52,108 bases of DNA, from positions 1 to 52,108 of the forward strand of contig JANYLG010000187.1 of the NCBI GenBank assembly GCA_025363775.1, given 5' to 3'. The stretch's first letter is position 1. Each line of letters opens with the position of its first letter. A program made the position numbers and the translations under genes. Positions 1 through 8,934 of this stretch are shown here, piece by piece. The notes beneath the pieces were generated by a model. The model made no database searches. It was not told the origin of the DNA and saw nothing but the letters and a program-made list of their open reading frames with translations. Source of the stretch: Acidobacteriota bacterium. GTDB taxonomy: Bacteria; Acidobacteriota; Vicinamibacteria; Vicinamibacterales; Fen-181.

Positions 1-62
1 TGACGCTCGTAACGATGGCGGCCCGAAAAAGCTTCTACCAAGCTGACACATAGGAAGTTCGA

Positions 63-139
63 TGGTCGGGGCGCGCGGATTCGAACCGCGGACCTCCTGC
101 GCCCAAGGCAGGCGCGCTACCAGGCTGCGCTACGCCCCG
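63..139 (-). tRNA. tRNA-Pro, anticodon TGG
   Basis: The minus strand folds as a full cloverleaf. The acceptor stem pairs CGGGGCG with CGCCCCG, the anticodon stem is CCTGC/GCAGG around loop CTTGGGC (anticodon TGG, decoding CCA proline codons), and the T arm carries the conserved GGTTCGAATCC. The discriminator base is A and the 3' CCA is encoded (63-65). There is no intron or mismatch in the acceptor stem. Confidence 0.97.
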
Positions 140-178
140 ACAATTGTTCCTCCATCATACTCGACCGGTCGCCGCCCC

Positions 179-538
179 GTGAACATCGTTTCGCCTCACA
201 AGCCGGAGGTCGGTTGCTACCAGGAGCTGCCGAAAACCGTGACGGTGAAGCTCGAGGTGGGCGAGACGAGAATCCTGGTGCTACACTTCCATCCAATGAC
301 ACGACATGAGCTTCGCACCCGTTGCCAGGGCTGGCCGCAGGAGGTCATCGCGGGAGCGGTGCGATCCGCGCTGAGGACCACGGGGAGAACGGTGGGCTTG
401 ACCCGCTCGGAGATCCCCGAGTTCTCCGACCACGTGGCCGCCTGGCTGGTGAACGACACGGTGACCGCCGAGCCGACCTGGTTGAACGTGGAGCTGCCCG
501 ATTCTATCTGGTCGGCGATGCAGGCCAGCGTGCAGTAG
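179..538 (+). CDS. small unknown protein, 119 aa
   Basis: I do not recognise the family. The open frame runs back through the tRNA, so the first plausible start after the tRNA is GTG at 179. The product is soluble-looking, with no signal peptide or membrane segment. It has mixed composition and a normal amphipathic pattern (EVIAGAVRSALRTTGRTVG followed by an acidic C-terminal half), which argues for real coding. No clear Shine-Dalgarno sequence precedes the GTG. An antisense frame (217-561, minus) is Ser/Cys-rich and looks like a shadow. It is convergent with the S4 gene, with 63 bases between the stops. Confidence 0.45.
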   Translation: MNIVSPHKPEVGCYQELPKTVTVKLEVGETRILVLHFHPMTRHELRTRCQGWPQEVIAGAVRSALRTTGRTVGLTRSEIPEFSDHVAAWLVNDTVTAEPTWLNVELPDSIWSAMQASVQ

Positions 539-601
539 GCCGGTCCCCAGCCGTGTTCCACCGTCCAGGTTCTTCAGTGCTCATTCAGGATCAGCCTCCT
601 G

Positions 602-1009
602 CTACATCCCCTTGAGTTTTCGGATCGCGCGGCGCTCGCGCTTGTCGGGAGCGCGTAGCGGCCTCGCGCCGAACGACTGACGGAAGGCGCGCGCGAGTTC
701 CCGCTGCTCGATCTCCTCCGGCGTGGGCGGAGGCGTGCGATCCTCGTACAGGTCGTGTGCCTGGGCCTTCGGGACGTGACGGTCGAGGAGGGCGCGCACG
801 ATGACCACCTGCCGCTGGCTGCGCGGGCGGGTGATTTGGAGTTCGTCCCCGATGTGGATCACCCGATGCGGCTTTCCCGGGTGGCCGTTCACATCAACCT
901 TCCCGCCGTTGCACGCCTTCTGCGCTTCGGACCGCGTCTTGAAAATGCAGGCCACGTCCAGCCAGACATCGAGCCTGACCTCGGCCGCCGCGGGGGATTG
1001 GTCGCTCAT
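602..1009 (-). CDS. S4-domain RNA-binding protein, Hsp15-like
   Basis: A 135-residue protein with an N-terminal S4 RNA-binding domain (roughly residues 10-75). The segment reading RLDVWLDVACIFKTRSEAQKAC, with VDVNG and the GDEL turn, is typical of the Hsp15/HslR branch, which in E. coli binds free 50S subunits carrying a stalled peptidyl-tRNA. The C-terminal tail is very basic (RAPDKRERRAIRKLKG), as in Hsp15. I chose ATG at 1009; an in-frame GTG at 1021 would add four residues. It appears monocistronic and sits between convergent and upstream neighbours with about 160 bases of upstream space. S4 domain assignment is secure; the Hsp15 role is inferred from family architecture. Confidence 0.85.
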   Translation of the reverse strand: MSDQSPAAAEVRLDVWLDVACIFKTRSEAQKACNGGKVDVNGHPGKPHRVIHIGDELQITRPRSQRQVVIVRALLDRHVPKAQAHDLYEDRTPPPTPEEIEQRELARAFRQSFGARPLRAPDKRERRAIRKLKGM

Positions 1010-1130
1010 CGCCAGCACCACCTCATGACCGCCTCTGGCCGTTCATGTGTCGTTCCTGTGGGGCCGATCAACCGGAGGCACCTCAGACAGATTCCAGGGA
1101 CCCCACAGCCACTTGCTTCATTCGTGTTGA

Positions 1131-1160
1131 TCTCAGCCCTGGAAGATGTCTCGTGGACGT
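1131..1160. repeat. copy 1 of a two-copy dispersed motif
   Basis: TCTCAGCCCTGGAAGATG occurs identically at 24083-24100, and the next 12 bases match at 8 positions, ending in GGACGT in both copies. This copy lies just 3' of rdgB. The similarity is at DNA level; no gene explains it. It could be the edge of a dispersed repeat or a shared regulatory site. Confidence 0.5.
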
Positions 1161-1167
1161 CCGGTTC

Positions 1168-1772
1168 CTACTGCCCGTCGCCCTGCCACTGTTGCAGAAA
1201 CGTCCGAAGCTGCCGGAACGCCTGGCCGCGATGGCTGACCGACGACTTGCGACCTGTCGGCACCTCGGCGAGCGTGCAGCCGAACGGCGGGTAGAAGAAG
1301 ATCGGGTCGTAGCCGAAGCCGTTGGTCCCGCGCGGAGGTGATGTGATGTGTCCTTCGATAGTGCCGCGTGCCTCGAACAGGATCTCGCTCGGCCTGGCCA
1401 GCGCCAGCGCGCAGACGAACCGCGCGGCGCTCTTGGGCGCGTGACGCTGTTCCAGCATCCGGTCGATCAGCGCGAACTTCTCCGGGTAGGTCGGCGCCTC
1501 GTCGGCGCCAAAGCGCGCGGAGTAGACGCCAGGTGCGCGGTCGAGCGCGTCGATCTCGAGGCCCGAATCGTCGGCGACCACGAGGCACAGAGTGGCGGCC
1601 GCGTAGTACAGCGCCTTGGCGCAAGCGTTCTCTTCGAATGTGCGCCCCGTCTCCTCGGGCTCGACAATCGACGGGTAGTCAGCGAGCGCGCGAACCTCGA
1701 TGGCCAGGCCGGCCAGCACCTCGCGGATCTCGCGGAGCTTCCCGGCGCTGGTCGTCGCAAGCAGCAGCGCCG

Positions 1773-1776
<4 letters not shown>
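1168..1776 (-). CDS. rdgB: XTP/dITP diphosphatase (RdgB/HAM1 family)
   Basis: A 202-residue house-cleaning pyrophosphatase that hydrolyses dITP, ITP and XTP to monophosphates, keeping deaminated purines out of DNA and RNA. The N-terminal [18 protein letters not shown] matches the nucleotide-binding (T/S)xNxxK segment (here TSAGK), and [24 protein letters not shown] is the catalytic loop with the metal-binding acidic residues. NGFGYDPIF is the third diagnostic motif. It is the last gene of the amidase-GerMN-rph-rdgB operon; its ATG overlaps the rph stop in ATGA, indicating translational coupling. Length matches the family. Confidence 0.95.
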
Positions 1777-2498
<722 letters not shown>

Positions 2499-2508
2499 GG
2501 TGTTTCTC

Positions 2509-3177
2509 TCATTTCTTCGGCGGCACGTCGCGCGGCGGCGCCGTCCCGTTCGGGATGAGCGAGGCCGGCAGCGGCTCAGTGGTTGCAGGGACAACGGGGA
2601 CCGTCGGTTCCTCGATCCAGGATGCGTTTCTCGACAGCGGCCGCCGAAGATCCACGTGTCCGGCCAGAGTGTCCACCTCGTGACCATCCACGAGGATCTG
2701 GACCGCCCGAACGGCCGGCAGGTTCATCGTCACCGCGTTGACGATGGAGTATACCGTGAGGATCTCGTCGAGGGCGCCGCCAGCGTGCGCGCTCGAGACC
2801 TCGCGGCTCAAGTCCACGAACGCCTCGCCGTTGCTGTCCACGTAGATCGCGCGCAGCCGGGTGCCCTGGGGGATCACGGACACGAGCGGTGCGGCGGGCG
2901 ACGCGAGCTGCGCTTCCACGATCCGGCGCGCCTGCTGCAGCGTGGTTTCGCCAAACGGCACCTCGCGCTCGATGGCGACGAGGCGAAGGCCGTCCTCGGA
3001 CAGGTAGAAGAGCCGCGCCTTGATCCTGGGTGTTGCTGGCGCCGCTGCGGGTTCGGTCGCGGCGTCTGGCTCGTTCGATTCCGCGTACCACCGCGGCAAG
3101 AAGACGAACGCGGCGGTAATCGCGCCCGCCAGCGCGATCACCAGCAGCGTCCATGTCGTGACGCGCGCCCTGGTCAT
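2509..3177 (-). CDS. GerMN-domain membrane-anchored protein
   Basis: 222 residues. One N-terminal transmembrane helix (about residues 8-27) is followed by a GerMN domain (about residues 50-185). Visible features are the [23 protein letters not shown] strand pair, the [20 protein letters not shown] core and the [25 protein letters not shown] helix-strand end. The rest is a Pro/Thr-rich tail. GerMN domains occur in extracytoplasmic proteins associated with peptidoglycan and spore germination; the exact role is unknown. It overlaps the upstream amidase stop by 4 bases (ATGA), so a shared envelope function with the amidase is likely. Confidence 0.85.
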   Translation of the reverse strand: MTRARVTTWTLLVIALAGAITAAFVFLPRWYAESNEPDAATEPAAAPATPRIKARLFYLSEDGLRLVAIEREVPFGETTLQQARRIVEAQLASPAAPLVSVIPQGTRLRAIYVDSNGEAFVDLSREVSSAHAGGALDEILTVYSIVNAVTMNLPAVRAVQILVDGHEVDTLAGHVDLRRPLSRNASWIEEPTVPVVPATTEPLPASLIPNGTAPPRDVPPKK

Positions 3178-4775
3178 TGGCGCCTCCGGGCGATGTCTGG
3201 TGATCGCGTTTGTGAGGGTTCCTGCGATGGCGTCGTCTTCGGCCGGTCGGCCAGATCACGGTAGCGGAGGATGCCGTCGAGGAGCGCCTGGACGATCGTG
3301 TTCTGATAGGCGTTCGATACGAGCTGCGGCTCCTCGTCCGGGTTGGTGAGAAAACCCATCTCGACGAGGACGGCAGGCATGTTCGCGCCGGCGAGCACGC
3401 GGAACGGCGCCTGTTGGACGGGGCGCGAATTCAGGCGAACGCGGCCGCGGAACTGCTCCTCGAACGCGCCGGCAAGCGAGGCCGACTGACTGAGGTAGCG
3501 CAATTGCGCCATCTCCCAGAGGATCATCTCGATCTCGCGCGATCCGCCGCCAACGGTCGGCAGCATCTGTCGGCTGGAGGTAGCCGTGCGCGCCTCCTCG
3601 CCGGCCTGGTCGGCGGCGAGGTAGTAGATCTGGGCGCCGCTCACCGCCTTGCGGATCGACGCGTTGGCGTGCAGGCTGATGAACAGGTCCGCCTTGTTGT
3701 TGTTCGCGAGCGCCGCGCGCTCGTCGAGCGCCATGGCCTGATCACCGTCGCGGGTCAGGAGCACGCGGACGCCGAGCCGGCTCTCGAGCGACGTCTTCAG
3801 CTTCCGGGCCACCGCCAGCGTGATCTCCTTTTCCTGCGCGCCGGCTGCGCCTTTCGCGCCGGTCTCCTCGCCGCCGTGACCGGGGTCGATCACGACCGTG
3901 CGAAGGCCGCCGGCCGCGGGCTCGGTCATCGGTGGAACCGTTTCTGGCGCGGGGGGCACCGGGAGCTGCGGGATGCCGCCCCGTGGCGTCGGAGGCGGCG
4001 CCTGTTCGGCCGGGCCGGGCATCAGGTCCACCAGCAGCTGTCCGCTACCGTCCTCCTGGGGGACGAGCGACGCGCGAAACGACCCGAAGCGGGGGCCGAG
4101 GTCGATGCTGATCGTGGAGTTGGGATCCGACAGGCGAATCGACTGCAGGAGTCCCTCCGGCGCGAACGTCGGCAGCGTGACGTCGAGGGCATCCGCGTCG
4201 AAGCGCACCAGAATGCAGGCGGGTTCCTGCGAGAGGGTATACGGCGTGCGCGGGGACACCGCGAAGGTCACGCGGGTTTGCGGGCCGAGCACCTCCTGCC
4301 GAACCGTGATCTGCGGCACGCGGATGTCACCGACGAGCACCATCCGGGCGTTCTTTCGCACGTCCAGCTTGCTGTCGTACACCACGGCCAGCGCCCGGCT
4401 GATGAACTCGACGGGCACCAGCCAGCGACGACCATCGCGCGATGGCGGGGCCGGCAGCGAGATCAGACGGCCGGCGGCCGACGCGAGCGCCTGGCCGGGC
4501 GTGAGGATCACGGTCTTGCCCTTGTAGCCCACGGTGACGCCGCCCGCGAGCACCTCCTCGCGCACGGTGAGCTGGAACAGCTCGGCCAGGTCGTCGAGCG
4601 CCACCATCACATGGTCGCCGACGAGCATGGCCGGCATTGCGCGCCGGGCATCGGCAGAGATGACGGTGAACGGCAGCGATGCGTGTGGAGCCGAGCCCTG
4701 CCTGGCGGTGGCCGCCGCGACGCCAAGGACGAAGAGGACGCCCCCGATGATGAGTCGATATCGTACTGGGACCAA
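3174..4775 (-). CDS. N-acetylmuramoyl-L-alanine amidase with AMIN domain
   Basis: 533 residues. Architecture: N-terminal signal/anchor helix, a copper-amine-oxidase-like/AMIN region (about 30-250) with LISLPAPPSRDGRRWLVPVEF, a Pro-rich linker (about 255-290), then an Amidase_3 domain. TVVIDPGHGGEETGAKG gives the first zinc ligand, SLHANAS the catalytic-core histidine, and VLVEMGFLTNPDEE the conserved C-terminal Glu motif. It cleaves the amide between MurNAc and the stem peptide, in the periplasm. The only usable start in frame is TTG at 4775, with a poor Shine-Dalgarno sequence. It heads the four-gene operon with GerMN, rph and rdgB. The C-terminal tail after the enzyme domain is Lys/Arg/Gln-rich and disordered. 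Confidence 0.93.
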   Translation of the reverse strand: MVPVRYRLIIGGVLFVLGVAAATARQGSAPHASLPFTVISADARRAMPAMLVGDHVMVALDDLAELFQLTVREEVLAGGVTVGYKGKTVILTPGQALASAAGRLISLPAPPSRDGRRWLVPVEFISRALAVVYDSKLDVRKNARMVLVGDIRVPQITVRQEVLGPQTRVTFAVSPRTPYTLSQEPACILVRFDADALDVTLPTFAPEGLLQSIRLSDPNSTISIDLGPRFGSFRASLVPQEDGSGQLLVDLMPGPAEQAPPPTPRGGIPQLPVPPAPETVPPMTEPAAGGLRTVVIDPGHGGEETGAKGAAGAQEKEITLAVARKLKTSLESRLGVRVLLTRDGDQAMALDERAALANNNKADLFISLHANASIRKAVSGAQIYYLAADQAGEEARTATSSRQMLPTVGGGSREIEMILWEMAQLRYLSQSASLAGAFEEQFRGRVRLNSRPVQQAPFRVLAGANMPAVLVEMGFLTNPDEEPQLVSNAYQNTIVQALLDGILRYRDLADRPKTTPSQEPSQTRSPDIARRRQ

Positions 4776-4790
4776 GGCACCACAATCATA

Positions 4791-4923
4791 GATCAGGGAT
4801 TAGGAATCAGGGACCACGGATCGGGAATCGGGGATCGGGGATCGGGGATCTGGGACCAGGGACCAGGGATCGGGGATCGAGGATCAGGGATCGCGGGTCG
4901 GGGATCGCGGATCAAGGATCGGT
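4791..4923. repeat. 19-unit heptad array, unit GATCGGG-like
   Basis: Nineteen consecutive 7-bp units with no phase slip, including GATCAGG, GATTAGG, AATCAGG, GATCGGG, GATCTGG, GACCAGG, GATCGCG and GATCAAG. Every unit has T or C at position 3, and 18 of 19 begin GA or AA. The stop codon of citXG (4912-4914) lies inside the array, and the array ends 15 bases from the amidase start. It occupies most of the gap between the two divergently transcribed functional blocks. It resembles in style the short tandem heptamer repeats known from cyanobacteria; no function is evident. Confidence 0.9.
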
Positions 4924-6321
4924 GTAGCGCGGGCCTGCGCGGGCCTTCAGGCCCGCGAGCCCGCGAATCGGCGCGAGCCAGTTGTGGAGGGCGAACGAGA
5001 TCGCCATGCAGTCGGCCACGCCCCCCATCGTGAGGTTGAGCCGTTGGTACTCGGCGTTGAGTGCGGCGAGCCAGGGAAGATGGTCCTGCCCCCTCCCGAT
5101 GAGTTGCTGGAGGTGCGCGCCGTCGGCGCGCAGCCGGGCCAAAGCGGTCGGACCGCACCGGTGAACGGCGGTCGTATCCTCGACGGTTTGCATCAGCGCG
5201 GCCATGAGCAGGTGGCCGGCGACGGGACCACATCCCAGATCGTCCTTCTCGTCCGAGAGGGCAGGCGCCGCAGCAAGTACCGGCAGGCCGCGATCGAAGA
5301 CGGACGGCAAGCCTTCGAGCGCTTCCCGGTTAATCCCGCCAAGGCCGTGCTCGGTCCGCGCGCGCGCGCCGTGCGAAGGGAAGCCGGCAGCCTGCGACGG
5401 CGCGACGGTCGAGCGTGGCGCGAGTATTCGGCGCGCGAGCGCACGGATGCGCGATCGCAGTCCGCGATGGTCTGGCGCGGTTGCGGCGGCCAGCAGCACC
5501 AGCCCCGCCAGGAAGATATAGCCCTTGTGCGCGTTCGTGCCGATCGCCTCGGTCATCCGTCGCTCGGCCCGTCGTCCCGCTTCGACGCAGGCCTGGAGGT
5601 TGATTTCCCCGGGTTCGATCCTGCCGCCTCCGGCCGGCGCGACCCGCCCGGCCGCCCGCAGCAACTCCTCGAAATACACCGGCAGCAGGTCGATCGAGCG
5701 GCGCATCGAGTCGAACGACAGGTCCGGGTGCGAGCCGTTGTCGAGTCGATCGACGAGGCCGGGCTTGGGGGTCAACTCCAGCTCGATGCGGGCCCCGGTG
5801 ACGAAGGCGTCGGCCAGCGACCGGACCGAATGGGGGTGGAGGAGGGATGCGGCGGCGGCAACCACGGCGTCCGGCGAATGGCGCACGAGCCTCATGCACT
5901 CGACTGCCGGACGGTCGCAGGCGAGGCAGGCGCGTGCCGCCAGGCCGAGCGAGGCGCGGTCCACCTGCTGGCCATCGGCGGTGTAGACATCGAGGTCGAG
6001 GAGCCGGCCGGCGGGAAGGGTGGACTCGATGTCGATGGTCGCCCGTTTCACCGCGTCAGGCGGCAGCCGGACGCCGAAGGCCGCCCAGGGTCCCAGCCCG
6101 TCCAGCCCGTGATCGAGTGGCTCGGCCGAAAGCGAGCGCACGATCTTTTCGACGGCTTGCCCCAGGAGGTGAGTGACGCCGGGCGGGCATTTATCCCGCC
6201 CGGGGATATTGGTCGATGCGAAGACCACTGCGCAACCGGCGCCGCCGGCGCGTTCGACCAGCGCCTGACGCGCCTCCCGCGCCTGGAGCAGTTGGCGACG
6301 AAGCGCGGAGAGATCGTCCAT
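4912..6321 (-). CDS. citXG: CitX-CitG fusion: citrate lyase prosthetic-group synthesis and transfer
   Basis: 469 residues. Residues 1 to about 160 are CitX (holo-ACP synthase, transferring phosphoribosyl-dephospho-CoA to CitD): LLQAREARQALVERAG, LPAGRLLDLDVYTADG, and the C-x2-C...C segment ACLACDRPAVECMRLVRHSP. Residues about 165-450 are CitG (2'-(5''-triphosphoribosyl)-3'-dephospho-CoA synthase): ELTPKPGLVDRLDNGSHPDL, the GTNAHKGYIF motif and the GGVADCMA C-terminal motif. The last 15 residues (GLAGLKARAGPRYTDP) are encoded by a GC palindrome and the heptad array, so the C-terminus has been remodelled by repeats. It is last in the cit operon, 163 bases after citF. Confidence 0.93.
   Translation of the reverse strand: MDDLSALRRQLLQAREARQALVERAGGAGCAVVFASTNIPGRDKCPPGVTHLLGQAVEKIVRSLSAEPLDHGLDGLGPWAAFGVRLPPDAVKRATIDIESTLPAGRLLDLDVYTADGQQVDRASLGLAARACLACDRPAVECMRLVRHSPDAVVAAAASLLHPHSVRSLADAFVTGARIELELTPKPGLVDRLDNGSHPDLSFDSMRRSIDLLPVYFEELLRAAGRVAPAGGGRIEPGEINLQACVEAGRRAERRMTEAIGTNAHKGYIFLAGLVLLAAATAPDHRGLRSRIRALARRILAPRSTVAPSQAAGFPSHGARARTEHGLGGINREALEGLPSVFDRGLPVLAAAPALSDEKDDLGCGPVAGHLLMAALMQTVEDTTAVHRCGPTALARLRADGAHLQQLIGRGQDHLPWLAALNAEYQRLNLTMGGVADCMAISFALHNWLAPIRGLAGLKARAGPRYTDP
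4938..4957. repeat. perfect GC palindrome, 9-bp stem, loop TC
   Basis: CGCGGGCCTTCAGGCCCGCG forms a perfect hairpin inside the 3' end of citXG. Its exact reverse complement occurs at 6379-6398. This suggests a dispersed palindromic (REP-like) element that has been incorporated into the reading frame. Confidence 0.75.
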
Positions 6322-6353
6322 GAGCCTTCGACTGGCGGGCCTGCCAGGCGTGG

Positions 6354-6445
6354 GGCGGGGGCTTCAGCCCCGCCAGCTCGCGGGCCTGAAGGCCCGCGCC
6401 ACACCCGGGTCCGCCGCCAGCGGTCGCGCGGGGCTCCAGCCCCGC
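6354..6445. repeat. cluster of three GC-rich palindromes in the citF-citXG spacer
   Basis: Three hairpins occur in 92 bases. The first (6354-6374) pairs GGCGGGG..GCT with AGCCCCGCC with one bulged G. The second (6379-6398) is the exact inverse of the palindrome at 4938-4957. The third (6428-6445) is GCGGGGCT, CC, AGCCCCGC with a perfect 8-bp stem. All share a CT-NN-AG apex. In the cit transcript they would form stable structures between citF and citXG, where they could stabilise the upstream mRNA or reduce citXG expression. That role is inference. Confidence 0.7.
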
Positions 6446-6460
6446 CAACTCGCGTCGGAT

Positions 6461-6488
6461 CAGCTGCCAGCTGCCAGCTATCCGCTAT
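6461..6488. repeat. four-unit heptad array at the citF stop
   Basis: Units CAGCTGC, CAGCTGC, CAGCTAT and CCGCTAT are in perfect 7-bp phase. The citF stop codon (6485-6487) lies in the last unit. Confidence 0.65.
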
Positions 6489-8023
6489 TCCTTGACCTGC
6501 CTCACCACGTCGATGATCGACCCGTCGCGGTACTCGATCAGGGCGATCACCTTGTCCTCGAACTCCAGCGGGCGCGGCTTGCCGGTCAACGCGTTGATCT
6601 CGGCCTGCAGTTGACGGATGTCCTTGAGCGGCAGCCGTCGCCGCAGGAGTTCCTTCCTCAATCCTTCGTGCTTGTCCGACACAGCGATGCCGCGCTCCGT
6701 CACCACGACGTCGATGGTCTCGCCGGGCGTCGTAATCGTCGTCACCTCGTCGCGAACGATTGGCAGGCGTCCGCGGATTGACGGTGCGACGACCACGGCG
6801 AGCTTTGCGCCCGCGGCGGTGTCCGAGTGCCCGCCGGTGTTGTGCACGAGGTACCCGTTCGACTCCGTGTTGACGTTGACGTTGAAGTTCACGTCCACCT
6901 CGGTCGCGCCGAGGATCACCGCGTCCAGCATGTTCACGACCGAGCCGCGGTTGAACGGGTTGGCGTAGAGGTCCGCGCTGATCTCCCGGTGCGTGAGGTT
7001 CTTGCCGATCGACTCCACGGCGCGCAGGTCGAAGCACTGCACGTCGAAGAGCGTCCGGAAGTACCCTTCCTCCAGCATGTCCACGAAATACCCGGTAATG
7101 CCGCCGCAGCCGAAGCTGCCGCGGACCTTCTGTTCCAGCATCTTCCGCTTGATCGCGTCGGCCACGGCGAGCGACGTGCCGCCGGCGCCCGTCTGGAACG
7201 AGAAGCCGTCCTTCAACAGCCCGGACGCCTCGATCACCTCGGCCGCGTAGTGCGCGATCAGCAGTCCCGCCGGATCGCGCGTCACCCGCGTGGTCGTGGA
7301 CACGATCTTCTTCGGGTCGCCGAGCGAGTCGATCACCACGACGTAGTCCACGTCGCTCTGAGAGATGCTGACGGGCGACGCCGGGTAGGGGACCAGGTTG
7401 TCGGTGACCGCGACCACTTTGCGCGCGTAGCGCGCGTCGGTGAAGGCGTAGCCGAGGCTGCCGCAGGCCGACGGCCCGCTGACGCCGTTCAGGTTCCCCG
7501 TCTCGTCGCAGCATGGCGCCGCGATGAACGCGACGTCCACCGGCACTTCGTCGGTCACCAGCATGCGCGCCCGACCGCCGTGCGATCGGACGACGATCGG
7601 AAAGTCGAGCTCGCCCTTCGTGGCCAGCTCGCCGATCAGGCCGTTGACGCCCGTTTCGCAGCGGGTGACGACCCCCTTGCGAATGGACGGGATGATCTCC
7701 GCGTGGACCGGGTGCACCGAGCTGGAGGCGATGCAGATGTTCCGGAACCCCATGGCATCGAGTTCCTTCACGATCAGGTTCAGCAGGAGGTCGCCGTTGC
7801 GGAGATGGTGGTGGGTGGCGATGGTCATGCCGTCCTGCAGGCCGGACTTCTCGATGGCGGCACGCAGCGACGGCAGGATCTTGCTCTCGCCGGGATTGCG
7901 CCGCACCAGCGGCCGCGTCGCCCGGTCCATGGTCGGCATGCGGGTGAACGGATCCTGGTACGGGTCGTAGCGCTTGCCCTGCCAGGTCTCGGGGACCTCG
8001 CGCCCGAGGCTATTCCTGGCCAT
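6485..8023 (-). CDS. citF: citrate lyase alpha subunit (citrate:acetyl-ACP transferase)
   Basis: 512 residues, normal for CitF. It exchanges the acetyl group on CitD for citrate, giving citryl-ACP and acetate. Recognisable segments are MARNSLGREVPE, THHHLRNGDLLLN, IASSSVHPVHAEIIPSIRKG, PCCDETGNLNGVSGPSACGS and FNVNVNTESNGYLVHNTGGHSD. It overlaps citE by 14 bases and is third from the end of the operon. It is complete, with no missing segments. The reaction is established for the family, and the presence of citC, citD, citE, citX and citG around it removes doubt about assignment. Confidence 0.97.
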   Translation of the reverse strand: MARNSLGREVPETWQGKRYDPYQDPFTRMPTMDRATRPLVRRNPGESKILPSLRAAIEKSGLQDGMTIATHHHLRNGDLLLNLIVKELDAMGFRNICIASSSVHPVHAEIIPSIRKGVVTRCETGVNGLIGELATKGELDFPIVVRSHGGRARMLVTDEVPVDVAFIAAPCCDETGNLNGVSGPSACGSLGYAFTDARYARKVVAVTDNLVPYPASPVSISQSDVDYVVVIDSLGDPKKIVSTTTRVTRDPAGLLIAHYAAEVIEASGLLKDGFSFQTGAGGTSLAVADAIKRKMLEQKVRGSFGCGGITGYFVDMLEEGYFRTLFDVQCFDLRAVESIGKNLTHREISADLYANPFNRGSVVNMLDAVILGATEVDVNFNVNVNTESNGYLVHNTGGHSDTAAGAKLAVVVAPSIRGRLPIVRDEVTTITTPGETIDVVVTERGIAVSDKHEGLRKELLRRRLPLKDIRQLQAEINALTGKPRPLEFEDKVIALIEYRDGSIIDVVRQVKE

Positions 8024-8933
8024 AGATCACCTCGTTGGAGAGCTCGTAGTCGATCAGGCCGAACGCCACCGCGGTGCGGATGGTGCGGGCGGCCCGCTTC
8101 ACCACCGGAGCGTCCACCATCTTGCCGCGCAACGAGATGACGCCGGTGCCCATCTCGCGGGCCTTCTTGATGGCTTCCATGACCTCGAGGGCGTGGTCGA
8201 TTTCCTCCTGCTTCGGGCGGAACACATCGTGCACCACCTCAATCTGCCGCGGGTTGACGAGCGACTTGCCCGTGAATCCCAGGCGCTTGACCAGCTCGGT
8301 GTCCGCGCGCAGGCCGTCCGTGTCGTTGGCGTCGGCGAAGACGCTGTCGATCGCCTGCAGACCGGCCGCCTTGGCCGCCCAGACGATCTGCATGCGCGCG
8401 CCGAGCAGTTCCTCGCCCGAGCGCGTCCGCTGGATCTCGAGCGAGGCGGTGTAGTCCTCGGCGCCGAACGCGAGCGCGACGATCCGCCGCGATGCCTGGG
8501 CGGTCTTCACGCAGTTGAGCACGCCGACCGCGCTCTCGATCGATGGCAGAATCGAGAAGTAGCCGATCTCGAGCCCGAGGCGCTCCTCGTACTCCGTGAG
8601 CAGGGTGTCGAGCCGCTCGACGACCTCGGGGTCGTCAGCCTTCGGCAGCCGGATTCCGTCCGGCCGGCCGGGGAGCACCTGGCGCAGGTCGTCGAGCGCG
8701 TACTTGGTGTCGAGGCCGTTGATGCGGACGAAAATCTCCTTGCTACGGTCGGGAAACGCGACGAGGAAATTGCGCGCGAGCGTCCGGGCCGCGTCCTTCT
8801 CGCTGAGAGGGACCGCGTCCTCGAGATCGATCATCACCCCGTCGGCGTTGAACACCGGGATGTTCTGCAGCATCCCCGGCATGTTGCCAGGCACGTAGAG
8901 CAGCGTGCGCCGGAGCCGTTGTTGTATGACCAT
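8010..8933 (-). CDS. citE: citrate lyase beta subunit (citryl-ACP lyase)
   Basis: 307 residues. CitE cleaves citryl-ACP to oxaloacetate and regenerates acetyl-ACP. Motifs: RRTLLYVPGNMPGMLQNIP at the N-terminus, VMIDLEDAVPLSEKD (Mg-binding acidic cluster), EIFVRINGLDT, IRLPKADD, LPSIESAVGVLN, FGAEDYTASL and KSLVNPRQIEVVH. ATG at 8933 is one base after the stop of the PPC-domain gene; the frame stays open upstream but the conserved N-terminus fixes this start. The 3' end overlaps citF by 14 bases, consistent with coupled translation of the lyase core. Confidence 0.97.
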   Translation of the reverse strand: MVIQQRLRRTLLYVPGNMPGMLQNIPVFNADGVMIDLEDAVPLSEKDAARTLARNFLVAFPDRSKEIFVRINGLDTKYALDDLRQVLPGRPDGIRLPKADDPEVVERLDTLLTEYEERLGLEIGYFSILPSIESAVGVLNCVKTAQASRRIVALAFGAEDYTASLEIQRTRSGEELLGARMQIVWAAKAAGLQAIDSVFADANDTDGLRADTELVKRLGFTGKSLVNPRQIEVVHDVFRPKQEEIDHALEVMEAIKKAREMGTGVISLRGKMVDAPVVKRAARTIRTAVAFGLIDYELSNEVIYGQE

Positions 8934-8934
8934 G

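Noticed and set aside
4791-4923. CRISPR array
   Set aside because: The unit is 7 bp with no spacers; there are no cas genes. It is a simple heptad array.
3414-5033. 539-residue plus-strand open frame with many Arg/Gln/His
   Set aside because: It lies antisense to the amidase, GerMN spacer and heptad array, and its composition is typical of the complementary strand of GC-rich genes; the heptad array is read as a repetitive IRDHGSG-like tail.
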